A stretch of 64,000 nucleotides of DNA from Polydactylus sextarius (taxonomy: Eukaryota > Chordata > Actinopteri > Polynemidae): assembly GCA_016801845.1 (NCBI GenBank), contig CM028909.1, forward strand, positions 5,068,313 through 5,132,312, read 5' to 3'. Shown one piece after another: positions 21,021 to 34,640 of the stretch (position 1 is the first letter of the stretch; every line of letters starts with the position of its first letter). The notes under the pieces were generated by a model that did not search any database, was not told the origin of the DNA, and saw only the letters and a list, made by a program, of their open reading frames with translations. Position numbers and translations under genes: made by a program.

Positions 21021-24000
21021 CTGTCGTGGACACAGAGTCAGAGGTCAGACAAAAAACAAAACTAGAAAAAAAAAAAAAAAAACAGCTTTAAAATCTATTT
21101 CTAGTTGAAATGGTGAAAGGTTTTTCAGTTTGACCACACGCCAGTCATGCTCCTCAGCGGTGGAGAACTGAGGCTTAGAGAAATGTTGCTCCACACCCCA
21201 CATAAAGCTGAAAATAAATAAGACCTGAGAGCCTCTGGGTTTCTGTATTGTCACGAGTCTGAATGTGGTTCAGACTAAACTTGGTCGCGGCTGCGACGCA
21301 GCAACGTCAAAACCGACGACTGATCTGATCCGACCCCTCGGCTGTTAAAGTTGTTTACGTTCGAGGAGAACGAGGCAGCGTTTCCTCGTCGACTCACCTT
21401 CTCTGTGATAAAAACACGAGTCGGGGTCGGCGGGCGGGAAGCGAACAGAGCTGCTGGTATTTCCCGTCTGATGTTACGACACGAAGCAGCAGGAGCGAGT
21501 GTCAACGCCATCACCTTTACACTTCCTCATATCAACATACCACACGTTATTGTTCACCAGAGACTCTTTTAAACCAACGAGCTTCTCAAGGTCGCGCGCG
21601 GTTCAGATCACAACTCGGCTCATCTCACCTATGAACTCGTGCAGGAAGACGAGCGAAGCGACGTAACAGGCCAAACTGAGCAGCTCGCCGACGATCATGA
21701 GCCAGTGCCACGTCTGGACGGTCAGCGCCACCATCAGCAGCTCGGTCAGGATCAGAGACGTGAAGGAGATCGCCACGATGTGAACGAACTCCGACTCAAA
21801 GAGCAGCAGAGCGCCGTACATGATGATGCTGCCTGAGGAGGAAACACAACCGACAGAGCAGCCATGATGTTTATTCATCTTATGTTTCTGTTCGACAACA
21901 AACACCAGAACAAATTCCTTGAACGTGAAAGTCGTGAGCAACCAGAGGAAGATTTGATTCGTTTTCATGTCAAAATGTCAATAATGACGTCGATTAATAA
22001 AATACTTTTTTTTAATGTTGTTGAAATATTGACAATAATTAAATATAAAATAGAATAAAACAGATATTAATTAGGAGGAAGATGCTTCTCATGTTGGTTC
22101 TTAACAGATTAAAAAAAGATTCAAATTTCATTCTCAAATTTTTCACCAAATTCTCAAACTTTTAACTTTATTCTCCATTTTTCAAATTGTATTTTCTACT
22201 TTTTTTTAAAACTTTACTGTTCACTTTTTAATTCTATTTTCCTCTTTTTTAACCTTATTCTTGACTTTTAAACTATTTCAACTTTATTATCAACATTTAA
22301 AAACTCTATTCCTTTGACTTTTTCATTCATTTTCTTCTCGTCTCCTCTTTGATCCTGATGCAGTCGTGTGATGACGATGACGATGATGACGATGATGATG
22401 ATGATGATGATGATGAACATCGTTACACTTTAACAAACATTAGCTGCAGCTCCACTTCGAGCTGAAACGTTTTAACTGGTGAGTCACAGTTTGTTCTCGT
22501 CTAAATTTACTTTCAGACACGAACCATAAACCACCGACACAAAACTCAGCTTTTTCCAAATTTGTGGACGTGGACGGAGACGTTTGGACCGACGGACAAA
22601 CTCAACTCTACGTCACATAAAAGTTACTGAGGAATCTTTAAAAGTTTAATGTTTTAGTCCAAAGATCAATATGTTGGTTCAGTGATTAAATGATGATGAT
22701 TATTATTATTATTATTAGTCAAAGTGAAACATGGATCAAATCATCTGAGTCATTAAATACGACTGAATGTTTATAACAACAATGATTTAATGTAGAAAAA
22801 TGGAAACTTAACAGATAACGTGTCTAATATATATTTTTTAGAACAGATCATTTTTCAATAAACTTGTCAGATTAAAGTTTAGTTCTTTTTGTTTTTTGTT
22901 GTCGATATGAACATTTTCAGTCTTTAACCAGAATCTCTCGTTACTGTTTTTGATAAACGTCGACTATTTCAAACCTAAAAGGTTTTTTTTTCTTAGAAAC
23001 TGAGCCTCGTTTCATGGAAACAAACATTGTGTTGAAAAGTGTTTTGACAGCTGAAAGGTTTCAGAGTTCCTGTAAACTTTTTGTTTTTGTTTCATTAATC
23101 TGTGAATGTGTTTTGTTCTTAAAGTTCGACAAAGGAAATCAGGTTCTCTAGAAACGAGTAAGACGAGAGCGTGGGACGATTTAAGAGAAACAAAGAAGGT
23201 GCTTTTTCTTTTCAGGTTTCGTTTGTTGACGAACATGTGAATCTGTCAAAACGAAACGAGCTGAATCTGGTCAAACAGTTTCTTCTTTTCCCAAATAAAA
23301 ACTTATATTTGCATTTTTACTTTGAGTCGCCATGTGTATGAAGAGTGGTGTGTGATTAAAGTGTGTGTGTGACTTGTGTGTTAACAAAACAACAGATAAA
23401 TGAATGAATGAATGGATGGAATAAATATTAAGTTTTTATTTTCTTTCCTTCGTATTTTACGTATTTTAAAACACATATGTGCAGACTCTAAAATTCTACT
23501 ATGAACTAATTTTGTTTTCAAAAGATCAGGAAAACTCCAGACTTATTTGAGACTAAAATCTTTTTTAAAATCTTCGCACATTTCAGATCCTCACTCACAA
23601 CTCACCTGTTCAAACTTTAATCACTTCACCGTCAAATCTTACATTTTTAATTGTAACTTGTGTGTTTCATGGTTTTTCTTGTTCTTTCCCTTTTGTACGG
23701 TGTCGTTTGGTGCCAGAATCAAATGTATTGTTATTATTATTATTATTATTATTAAGACTTTGTATGACTTGTAAAAGCACCTTGTGTTTGTGTTTAACAT
23801 GAACTCGTCCTCACCTTGATAGATACTTATCAGGACCCAGATGAGAAATGTCTTGAAGGACAGAGGTCGACCCTGAAGACACAACGACAGAAAATCGATG
23901 ATTTAATGTTTTATTATTTTAATAAATTAATAAAAGTTGAGTTGTTGTTGAATTTACCTTGAGCAGATCTTTGTATAACTCTGGATACAACATGGCGACT

Positions 24001-26510
24001 TCTGACTTGACGTCTTTGTCCAACACCAGGGAGAAGACGGGGAACATGGTGTAGATGGTCGAGTATCTGAAACACGACAGAAGCGTTTCACACATTAATT
24101 TTCATGGTTTGATTCATTCGAGATGCTTCAGAGTGTGTGAGCAGCATGTTCCCTTCGTCTGAACTCAGAGGAAATGCCACAGCGGCGAGCGCAGCCAAAT
24201 GCTCTGCTGATAAGTCATCACAGTTCACGCTTGGTATCTCACCCGATGATCAGGAATCCTTGGTAGAGCGGCACCGAGGCGAAGTAGAAAACAGACGAGA
24301 AGACGGCCTGAAAACACACGAAGAAGAAGAAGAAAGATAAATATCGCTATGGAAACACAGGAGCGAAAACAGGAAGTGACGGATGTTTTTAGACTAAATG
24401 AATTGTTACTTTTCATAACCTTTATAAAAGTGTGAATAATATATGACCTTTCCAGGCTGTTTGCTGTTTTTCCAAATATAAATTCCAGACTTTTTCAAAA
24501 CCAACATCGTTTTCTCCAGGACCTTGTTGCTAGTTTTCTATTTGCTGCCTCTTGTTTCGGTTGAGATTCAACCTGTTGTGTTTAGTAGAAAAGTTAATTT
24601 TAGTAAAAGTCTGAATGAATAAAAATATAATTCATTCTGGTCTCAGAGCAGCAGCAGTCAGACTTGAGCGCTGCCAACGTCCATGTTTTCAGCTTAAAAA
24701 TTTGCATTATGCTTTTGTGTTGGACTTAGGGTCAAAGTGAAATCCAGTTTTTAAACTTCAGGTGTTGGAGCAATAAGTTTTGAAGACAAACAACGACCGA
24801 TGTTTGCTGACAACTGGGTCAAAAACACGAACAGCAGACGAGTCACGAGACGTCGTGAACCAGTTTCATTGATCCTCGTTCTGGAAACTAAGGAGCTTTG
24901 ATTTGATATGAGCAAGGACGGTTTAATGTCAGCACATGTGACCAGGTAGCGAATATATGTGCTTTTATATACTTTTCCTAATGCAGTTATTACTTTACGA
25001 GATCATGTGCCTTTGAGCAAACGCTAAAATTCATACTTTTTCCAAACTTTATTAAGACTTTCACACAAAACTCCAGACTCTTCCAGGCCTGGAAAACAGT
25101 GTTTGAAAATTCCATACTTTTTAAGACTTTCAAGACCTGCACAAGCATCTGGCTTTATTTTATATGATTTATTAAAATCTTAAAAGTTAAAATTTCAGTC
25201 CAACGCAAACAAAACAAAATAAAATAAATAAATAAATAGTCTGATGCTTTTACACTTTAATATTTCCTGATGTGACATCATAGTTTATCAAATCTGTTAT
25301 CGGACAAAATGAAACATTACTTTGTTTTGAAAGTCTGAGTAAAATATTTCCTTCATCTGTCTTTTTAATTTAACTGCTCAGACACAGAAAGGATTAAAAA
25401 ATTCAACCAATCTCACTTTAAAATAATAATTGAGATTGATAATAATTAATTTATGAGAATTTCACTGTTTAAATTTCACCGTCAAACTTTAAATTTGATT
25501 AAAACACAGAAGTCGGCATCACTGAACATCAGCTCTGTCAAATAAACAATTGAATAGAAATAAATAAATAAATAAAAAACAGCTTAAAGTTTGTTGGTTT
25601 CATTTAAACGTTACAGAAACATAAAGTCGACCGGACTAAGTGTCTTGACGTTGTGACTTCACGACCATGTCAACGCCGTCGGGCCGCAGCTGATCAGCTG
25701 ATTCTATCATCAACCTGTCGTAGTTTCACACACATCACTAACTGTTTCCACGCGCTGACTCATCAATCAGCTGCTGTACATCCTCGTTCAACAGCAGCGT
25801 CTTCAACACGGACGGTAGCGAGAGATCGAGCTGCAGCTGCTGTGGTTGGTGTTGATGTGAAACGTGAAGAAGAGGAGGAGGAGGTGGAGGAGGAGGCGCC
25901 ATGTTGTAACCTTTAGTCTGATGATCCTACAACATAATCCTATATGTATGTATGTCATGAAATGAAAGTGATTACACTTGTCATTGAGCACACAATGAAA
26001 TTTTAACCTCCATCACCAAGTGAGCAGGGGGCAGCTGGACATCGCCCGGGGAGTGTGTGTGTGTGTGTGTGTGTGTGAGGACGGTACCTCAGCTGGACTT
26101 TGGCAGTTGGTGGATTTGAACCTGTGACCTTCCAGACCCAAGTCCCAAGTCCGCTTCCTAACCCACCAGACCACCACTGGCCAAAATTTAATATATGGTC
26201 CCCGGGTAGAGGACGTATCAGATATTAAACTGGAAAACATCCCAACAAAAACATATCTCTGCTTAGGAGTTTCCTGTTACATCATCATCATGATCAAATG
26301 TTTCAACACTATCCCTCCTAGATCCCGATGTCTGAGCAGGACATTTTCAGGACATTTTCTTCTTTTAAATTTGTTGTAATAATTTCTAACACCAGACCTT
26401 CACCTTCAAAAGCTCTAAATGAGAATTCAGATGTATGTGTGATTACAACATAGCACCCATGAGTCATGTCATAACCCCTGAACCAATCATAGGATAGGAC
26501 AGTTGGTCAA

Positions 26511-26584
<74 letters not shown>

Positions 26585-29500
26585 GTGTGTGTGTGGCTGT
26601 GGTAGAAGAGGGCGTTCTTTCTCCTGAAACCCCAAAATCCCTGATGTGAGTCACAGGTCGTCCCTCAGTGGCAGCGGGGGCTGAGGTTTGGACCTGAGAC
26701 ATGGGAACTGGACTGTGGACAATGTGTGTGAGTGTGTGTGTGTTGACTCATGGTGCTCCCCGTCCGTCCGTCTGTCCACCGCCTCCTCCTCGTCACATTT
26801 AAACCCGTTGGTTTTGTGGATAAAAACAACTGAACTTATTTTTTTCTCTTTGAGACGTTTTCATGTTTCTTTCTTTCTTTTTTTTAACAGCAACTTTTAA
26901 TTTGGAAAATTCCAAAAACGATTTGCTTAATTCTCACCTTTAAACATGAAACGCGGTCGTTAAAACTCACTGACTCACATGTAAATTACTGAAAATATAC
27001 ATGTATCTTTATTTTAACCCTTCAGCTGAGCTGTTAACTCACACGTCAAATGTTAAGAGGCAGGAGAGAAAAAAGAAAAAACAGAAAAAGAATAATTGTT
27101 GTTTACTTTTTCTTTCCATCTGATTGTTTTAAAAAATGTCACAGAGCAGCGAGAGCCAGTTACAGTCGTGTAAACTGTGGTTTACGACATTAAAACATGC
27201 AACAAGTTTTAAAACAAACCTTCTCATGTAAGTTTATATATATTCACAGTGAAACAGCAACTGAAATTAAATAAAACTCAGGGCGGAAGATGAAATATGA
27301 TAAACGTTAAACTCTGCAGCTAATCAGAGTCTGTGGTCTTATGAAAGCTGTTTATTTTTAAACACGCTTTATGCTAACATTAGCTTGGAACTAGAACTAG
27401 CTAACGTTAACATTTTAACAAAGAAAGTAGGATCCAGCTGTATGCTAACATTAGCATTTGGACGAAGAGTAACATTGAGCTTTATGCTAACATTAGCTTG
27501 TTTTTATAACTAGCTAATGAGAGGATTTTAACAAATAAGATAAAATCAAACTGTATGCTAACATTAGCATTACTGGTTTAGAACTAGCTAACGTTAGCAT
27601 TTCAACAAAAATGTAGGACCCCATTTAATGCTAACATTAGTATTTGACTAAAAGTAATATTGACCTTTATGCTAACATTAGCTTGTTTTATAACTAGTTG
27701 ATGTTAGGATTTCAGCCAATAGTAGAATCCAACCTAATGCTAACATTGGCATTAAAGGTTTACAACAAGCTAACACCAGCATTTTAATAAAAAAGTAGTA
27801 TCAACATTTGTGCTAATATTAGGTTAGCCTGTTTTATAACCAGTTAATGACAGGATTTTAACAAAACTTATATTTGTTGGTATAACTCAGCATTAAAGGT
27901 TTAGACCTGGTCAACATTACGCTGTTAACAAAGCTAAATTAGCTCCTGTCACAGCTGTAAAAGACTCTTGTTAGCCGTTTTCATTAATTTAAAAAAAATA
28001 ATTTCTCTAAACAAATAAACTCTGCTCTGAGCATTTTCACAAACAAAAGTAGAATCCAACCTCATCCAAATGCTGATGTGAGCTAGTTCTAGGCTCTAAT
28101 GCTAATGTTAGCATAGCATTAGAGTCTAGAACTAGCTAAAGTTAGCATTTAAACAAAAAAAAGTAGGATTTATGCTAACGTCAGCTTGTTTATAATTTGC
28201 TAAAATCAGGACGTTAACAAACAGTAGAACCCTGCCTCATGCTAATGTTAGCATTAAAAATTAAAAACTAGGCAATATTAGCGTTTAACAAAAAAGTAGG
28301 ATCCAATTTTATGCTAACATTAGTATTTTGACTTTTAGTTGTTCAGAGCTGCTGCCCCCTGTACTTCCTGTAGTGAACTGCAGGTACTGAACTTCATGGT
28401 GTCAAGAGAAATTTTGACGTATGTACGACCTCACTTATCTAATACACGTTTTCAGTTTGTGGCAAACATTTTGCAAACTTGAACTGTTGTGAAACCTGAA
28501 CCGCTGCTGTAGAGTCATTTTATTTTGAAGAAGCTGAGTAGACTGGTGTTTTATTTGGACCGTACCTGCATGGTGCTGATGCACAGGCTCCGGTGGATGA
28601 CGAACTGACTGAGCGCCGCAGACCTTTTGTAGCTGTTGCGACCGTGGACCATGAGGAGACGTCCCAGATTTTTGAACTGAGTCACCGAGAAGTCGGCAGC
28701 CAACGAGGCCTGTTTTCCTTCCTGTTAAACACACAGAGGGCAACGAGGACGTGTTACAGTTTGACCTGAAAACTTGGTCCTTTCAGTTGTTTACTGTGAA
28801 ACAAACTGATCATACAGTGACAGATACACAGCTTGGAAAGAAAAATATTCCCTGGAAGCATCAAACGTTAAAAAACAAGCAACCGATGACTCTTTGTTAT
28901 TGACTCACCTGCTGATTATTTCCTCAATTCATCATTTGGTCTCATAAATATCAGAAAAGTTTGATTTAAAAGGACTAAAAATATTTACTAAACACACATT
29001 TCTACGTGCAGTGTCCAACACCTGCGTCACAACTGCTTTTAGCAGTAAGTTTCTGTAAACTTCAGGGTAAAAACATTCATCTAAGCAGCTTACTAGCTGC
29101 TTAGCAGACTTCTAGCAGACTTCACTAGATTAGCTTTGCCACATTAGCATAACTGGGGTTTATTTTGTTTCTTTTTTGCTAAATTGGCTACTATAGCTAA
29201 CTTTGCTACATAAACTAGGTTGGTTATATTGGCAACGTTGGCAGCGTCAGACTTCACTACATTAGCTACTTTAATGTGTCAAAACGTTTATTTTCTGGTT
29301 TGTGCTTGCTATAATAGCCAACCATAACTATAACATAACTGTTAAGGCTATATTAGCAAACTTGGATATGTTTGGATATGTTTTCTTTTCTTTTTTTTTT
29401 TTTTTTAGCTAACTTAGCTACGTTAACTAACTTTGCTACATTAGTAAACTGGGTATGTTAGCTAACTTTGCCACATTAGCTAATCTGTTATTATTTTGTT

Positions 29501-32500
29501 TTCTCTTTTACTAAATTGGTACAACAGCTAACTTTGCCAAGTTAACTAGGTTGGTTATGTTAGCAGGCTTTACCACATTAGCTACTTTAATGTTTTAAAA
29601 TGTTTATTTTCTGGTTTGTGCTTGAACCTGAACAGGTATCTTCTTGTAGCTGTGGACTAATGTTAGCTAACTTCACCACATTAGCTTATTTTTAGCGAAC
29701 TCGGCTACAATAGCTATTTAGCTAACTTAACTCTACCGTAGCCAAGTTGGCTATGTTAACTCACTTAGCGTTATTAGCAAACTTGGCTATGTTAGCTAAC
29801 TTAGCCACATTAGCTTTTAGCTTATTGGCTATAATAACTAAACTGTCTATTAGATAATTCAGCGCAGCAACTACTGCACTTTAGCTACATTACGTAATTT
29901 GGCTATGTTAACTAATTTGACGTATTTAATTAGCTAAATGTGTGTTTCTGTGTTTATTTATCTCACCAACTTATTATCGTCACTTTTATTTTCTGGTTTG
30001 CGCTTGAATCTGAACATGCATCTTCTTACACCTGTGCTTCTCTCGTTTCCTCCCTCATGTCAGTGACCTGCAGGTTTTTATGGTGAATATAAAACTGTCA
30101 AGTCGCTGTAGCTGTGATTTTTTGTGCTGTCAGATTAAATTTACAAGCTTGAAACTTGCAGCGAGGGAGGAGTATAAAAGACCGACCGATGAGAGACTCA
30201 TCTTTTTTACTTTTACTTAAAACACAAAAGCATCCTGTCATCTTTACTTCCTGAACTCGGACAATGGATCCTGGTCAAGAGGAATCATCTGTGCTCGCGT
30301 CCCTGTCTACATGTCGCTGGACGTGAGAGCGATCTTGACAGGAAACACCGAGCGCAAATCTGTGCAAATGGCACGTCAGTGTGAGGCGCTGAGATGGAGA
30401 GAGTCTTACTTTTCCCTCCACTCCCACGCCACAGTCGGCTTCCTGGATCATGCTGACATCGTTTCCTCCATCCCCTAAGAGAAAACAAAAGCCATGGAGG
30501 TGTCAGGATTCACATCGGTGACTCACCAATATAACAAGCTGTTACTAAGACAATTGTGTTTATTTCACTAGACACTCCCTGATTGAAGAGATGAGAGCGA
30601 TAGCCAACAAAGATAAATTGTCTGTTTGGACAAAATTCATGAGAAACAAATTGATAAAAAATATTTCTCACATAGAAAATGTGAGTTGAACTGCACTGAC
30701 AAGATTTTATATTTTTACATTGTGATTTAACCTGCAGGTTATTTAATTCGGATAATTGATAAGTCCAAGAAAATGGGTGGTGCTACTTTAGCTAACTTGG
30801 TTATGTTAGCAAACTTTGCTACAATAGCTAACATGGCTACAGCGGCTGACTTGATTATACTAGTTAACTTGGCTACATTAGCTAATTTCACTAAGTTAGT
30901 CAACTTTGCTATACTAGAAAACATGGGACATTGAAGTGACTGAATTACCTATGGTGTCAAAGTATATTTTTTGTTAGCTACATTAGCTAACTTGGCTAGG
31001 TTAGCTTTTTTGGCTACTGAGTAAATCTGTCTATGCTAAATTAACCATGTTAGCAAATTTAGTTATGTAGCTAATTTGGCTACATTTATAAACTTTGTTA
31101 CATTGGCTAATTAACAAATTTGGTACCTTAGGTAATTTAGCCACTTCAGCTAACTTAGCATCATTAGCCTTTGAAATGAGACAGTTTAGTCTCCATCCGT
31201 GACATATGTCGAGACAATGGACTTGTTATGTTAGCAAACTTTACTACATATGCTAACTTTGCCACATTAGCTAACTTTTTTACACAGATGTTTGAGACTA
31301 AAGAGACTAAATTACCTAAGATATTAAAGTTACATTAGTTAACATGGCTAATTGCTATATCTTTGTTAACTCTGTGCTAATGCTACATCATGTGTTTTAC
31401 TGTAATTAAAAAGATATTTTCAACTTTACTGCAGTGAATAAATCAAAAATGCTTCAGGTCTGGATGTGGATGAGACAGACACGTTTTGAAGAAGGATGTG
31501 GTGGAACAAACGTTCAAGATGAAATCTGTTCAGATTATTTGCCTCCTTTGTTGCACACAAAAAGCTGTTGGGCAGTTTGTTGTTTCCTCACCTACAGCGC
31601 AGGTGAGTTTGCCTGTTCGTTCTTGCAGCAGCCGCACAATCTGAGCTTTCTGAGTCGGCGTGCACCGACAGCAAACCACAGCGGGACACTGACACGCGAG
31701 CTCCATAAACTCATACTCGTAGTATTTCAGACAAACCTGCAAAAAAAAAAAAAAAAAAAAAAATCCCTTACTTACAGTTTAACTCTCTAACCACAGATAC
31801 CACATCCAGACACGCTTCAGTGGCGCTGATATTATCACGCATCGCGCTGGAAACACATCAGAATTCATACACAGACACACACATGAAAACACACGAGTGT
31901 AGTCAGAGTTTTACCTCAAGCGAGTCTCCTGATATCACCAGAGCGCAGTCGTGTTTTCTCCTGAAGGCGTTGAGCTCCAGGTGGGCTTCCCCTCGGGTTG
32001 TCACCTATAACAGGCAACCACATTTAGAAACACACACACACACACACAACAATGACTGAAGTTATCACCGGTGGCAATCTGTTCGCGTCTGCATCCTGAT
32101 TGTTATCAGATAATATGTGAGGAGTGGCAGCACCTTTTGTCTCCAACGTTAGCAACAACTGAATATCTGTGAGACGACGCCTTTTTCTGATGAAAAACAT
32201 TAAATGTTTCACTAATTATTTTTATTTTATGTCATTTTCAAACAAAAAAAAAAAACCCACCAAAAATCTGCTGTTTGCAGCCTCTCGTGTGATCATTTTC
32301 TGCTTTTTGTCAGCAAATGTGACACTATTTTTAACTATTTTCTGACATTTTACAAACAAAAATATTAACTGAAAATGAAATTAATTATTAGTTGCAGCTC
32401 GTTATTATTGTAACAGGAAACTGAGGTTGTTACAACTGTGTCGGGTTCAAATTCTTAACCAACACATAGATAAATTTACTGTGGCTCACACATCAGATAA

Positions 32501-34607
32501 AACTATTCCTGTGCATAAAAATGAAAACTGTAACCATCAACTGCGTCTGATTTTCATTAAAATGCAGAGAAATGTAACTTGTAACTGTAAATGTAACTTC
32601 AAACACAAAAATCACCAAAATGTTTGTCATTTGTTACATTTTTGCAACAAAAACAAATTGAAAATGTTTCTTTTTTTTGTGCAGGTTTTGTATCAACTAA
32701 ATAAATTACAGGGGATGTGTTTTCACATTTTTCAACAATTTAAGAAAAAAAAATCAATTGAGCTGATAATGAGAATAATCGCTAGTTTTATTGTCATCAG
32801 GTCAACAGATCAATCAAAGTAAAAAAGCTCAACACAGAAGAGGAGAAAATTGAATCACTGTAAATTCACGTCTTTGTTGTCGTTCTTTGTCGCTAACTTT
32901 GCCAAATGAGCTAAATTTGTGCATCAGTTTAGACAGAAATATTTTGGTGCGTCAGCCGCTTGAAACTGTGGTGTTTTATGAAGACAAATACCTAATGAAG
33001 CCTCACACGGCTACAGTAGCAATGTTCAGCAACGTCTGGTCGTACTTCGTCCGGAGGAGTTCTCGCACGTCGTCGCGACAACTCGCTCTCGGTCGATGCA
33101 GCAGCTGCTGGTGAAAATCACACCCACTAGACTTCCTCCTCATCTCTGGAGACTTCTTGTTTTTTTTTTTTTTTTTTTTTTTTTACAGTTTTTATATAAA
33201 CTGTTTATTTTCTGTTAATGAATTGGTATATTTTTGATGCGGTCAAACAGGACAAATAAAGTATATTCTGTTCTATTCTATGACACATTAGCTAATTTGG
33301 TTGCACCATCTAACTTGGCTACATTAGTTAACTTAGTTATGTTAACTAACTTTAGCTACGTTAGCAAACTTTGGGCAACTTTAAAAGTAGATTTTGTTGC
33401 ATTAAAGTGAAAAAATTAAACCACTAACTGCAGGGAAACGTTACCTACAACGTCTTTGTTGATTTATTAACTTATGAATGAAAATCTTGGGGCAGGGAAA
33501 CCCAGAAAATGACCTGAGCAGCTTCCTGACAACAGCGTGAGGTTCAAATATAGATTGAAATCTGCAGCAGTGTCGGGTCACGGTGTGAATCTGTCAACAG
33601 GGGCTGAGCTCTGCTATGAAAATCCTTCAACCGCTGACTGTTCATACGTCAATCGAGCGCCGGCCGTTGCTCGGTGGCCACCAGGAAACTGATCCAGGCT
33701 CAGTCAGCACTGCCTCCCTCCCTCCCTCCCCTCGTCCGCTGGGACGGAGGTTTTCAAGCCGTGCCAACCATTGTTTTTCTCTTCCAGTAACCACAGTTGT
33801 ACGCAAGTCGCAACCTTCCTCTACGGCGGCTGCTGCCGCTGCTCGGCTCAGCTCCAGAGGCGAAACCGTTGAAACCTGTGAAACTAATCAGGAAGCGAGT
33901 TGTATGTTTGCTCCCTGTGGGTTTCTGCTCTCTGACTGAGGTTTGGATGCTTCAGCTGGTGGGAGGTGATTTATTCATCTGTGGACGCTGGCGAGGTCGG
34001 ACCGCGGCGCTGCGTGGTGTCGTATGACCACGAGGAAATGAACCTCGGTCAAACAGACGATGGATGATCATCAACCATCAGCCACTAAAAAACTAAACTA
34101 AACTAAACTAAAACAACTAAACTAAACTGAACTTACGGGTCTGAAGATGTGGATGTCGTGGTTTCGTGTGATCAGATGAGCGTTCTTCGCCGTACACGTG
34201 GCCGTCTCCAACTTGTCTCCGGTCAACATCCAGACCTGAACACAAACCAGACATTTATGACGTTTATGAGATAAACTGATGTTTGACAAGAAACTTCAAT
34301 CAGAAAAAAAAAACTTGTCGATTTAACTGTTGTTGTTTTTTTTTTTTTTTGATCAATTCATCAAAGATAATAAGATACTTTAAGCATAAATGTATAAATA
34401 ATATTGTGTCAAACTTCTGTCTTTTAATAAAATATAAGATTTGAAGTTTATAGCAAAATAATATAAATATTTCAGATTTTGAACTGTTGTCGTTTCTGTT
34501 CATCAATAGAAATTAACTGATATTTTACATTTTAGATGTTTTTTATTTAATAATAAATAGAGAATAAGATACTTCTTTTACATAAACATATATTATATCA
34601 AATTTAT

Positions 34608-34640
<33 letters not shown>

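Larger units (their letters stand above)
21833..23814. other. atp9a intron 26
   Basis: AT-rich, without coding signal. It holds a GAT microsatellite (22376-22416) and a TTA microsatellite (23728-23754). Confidence 0.8.
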
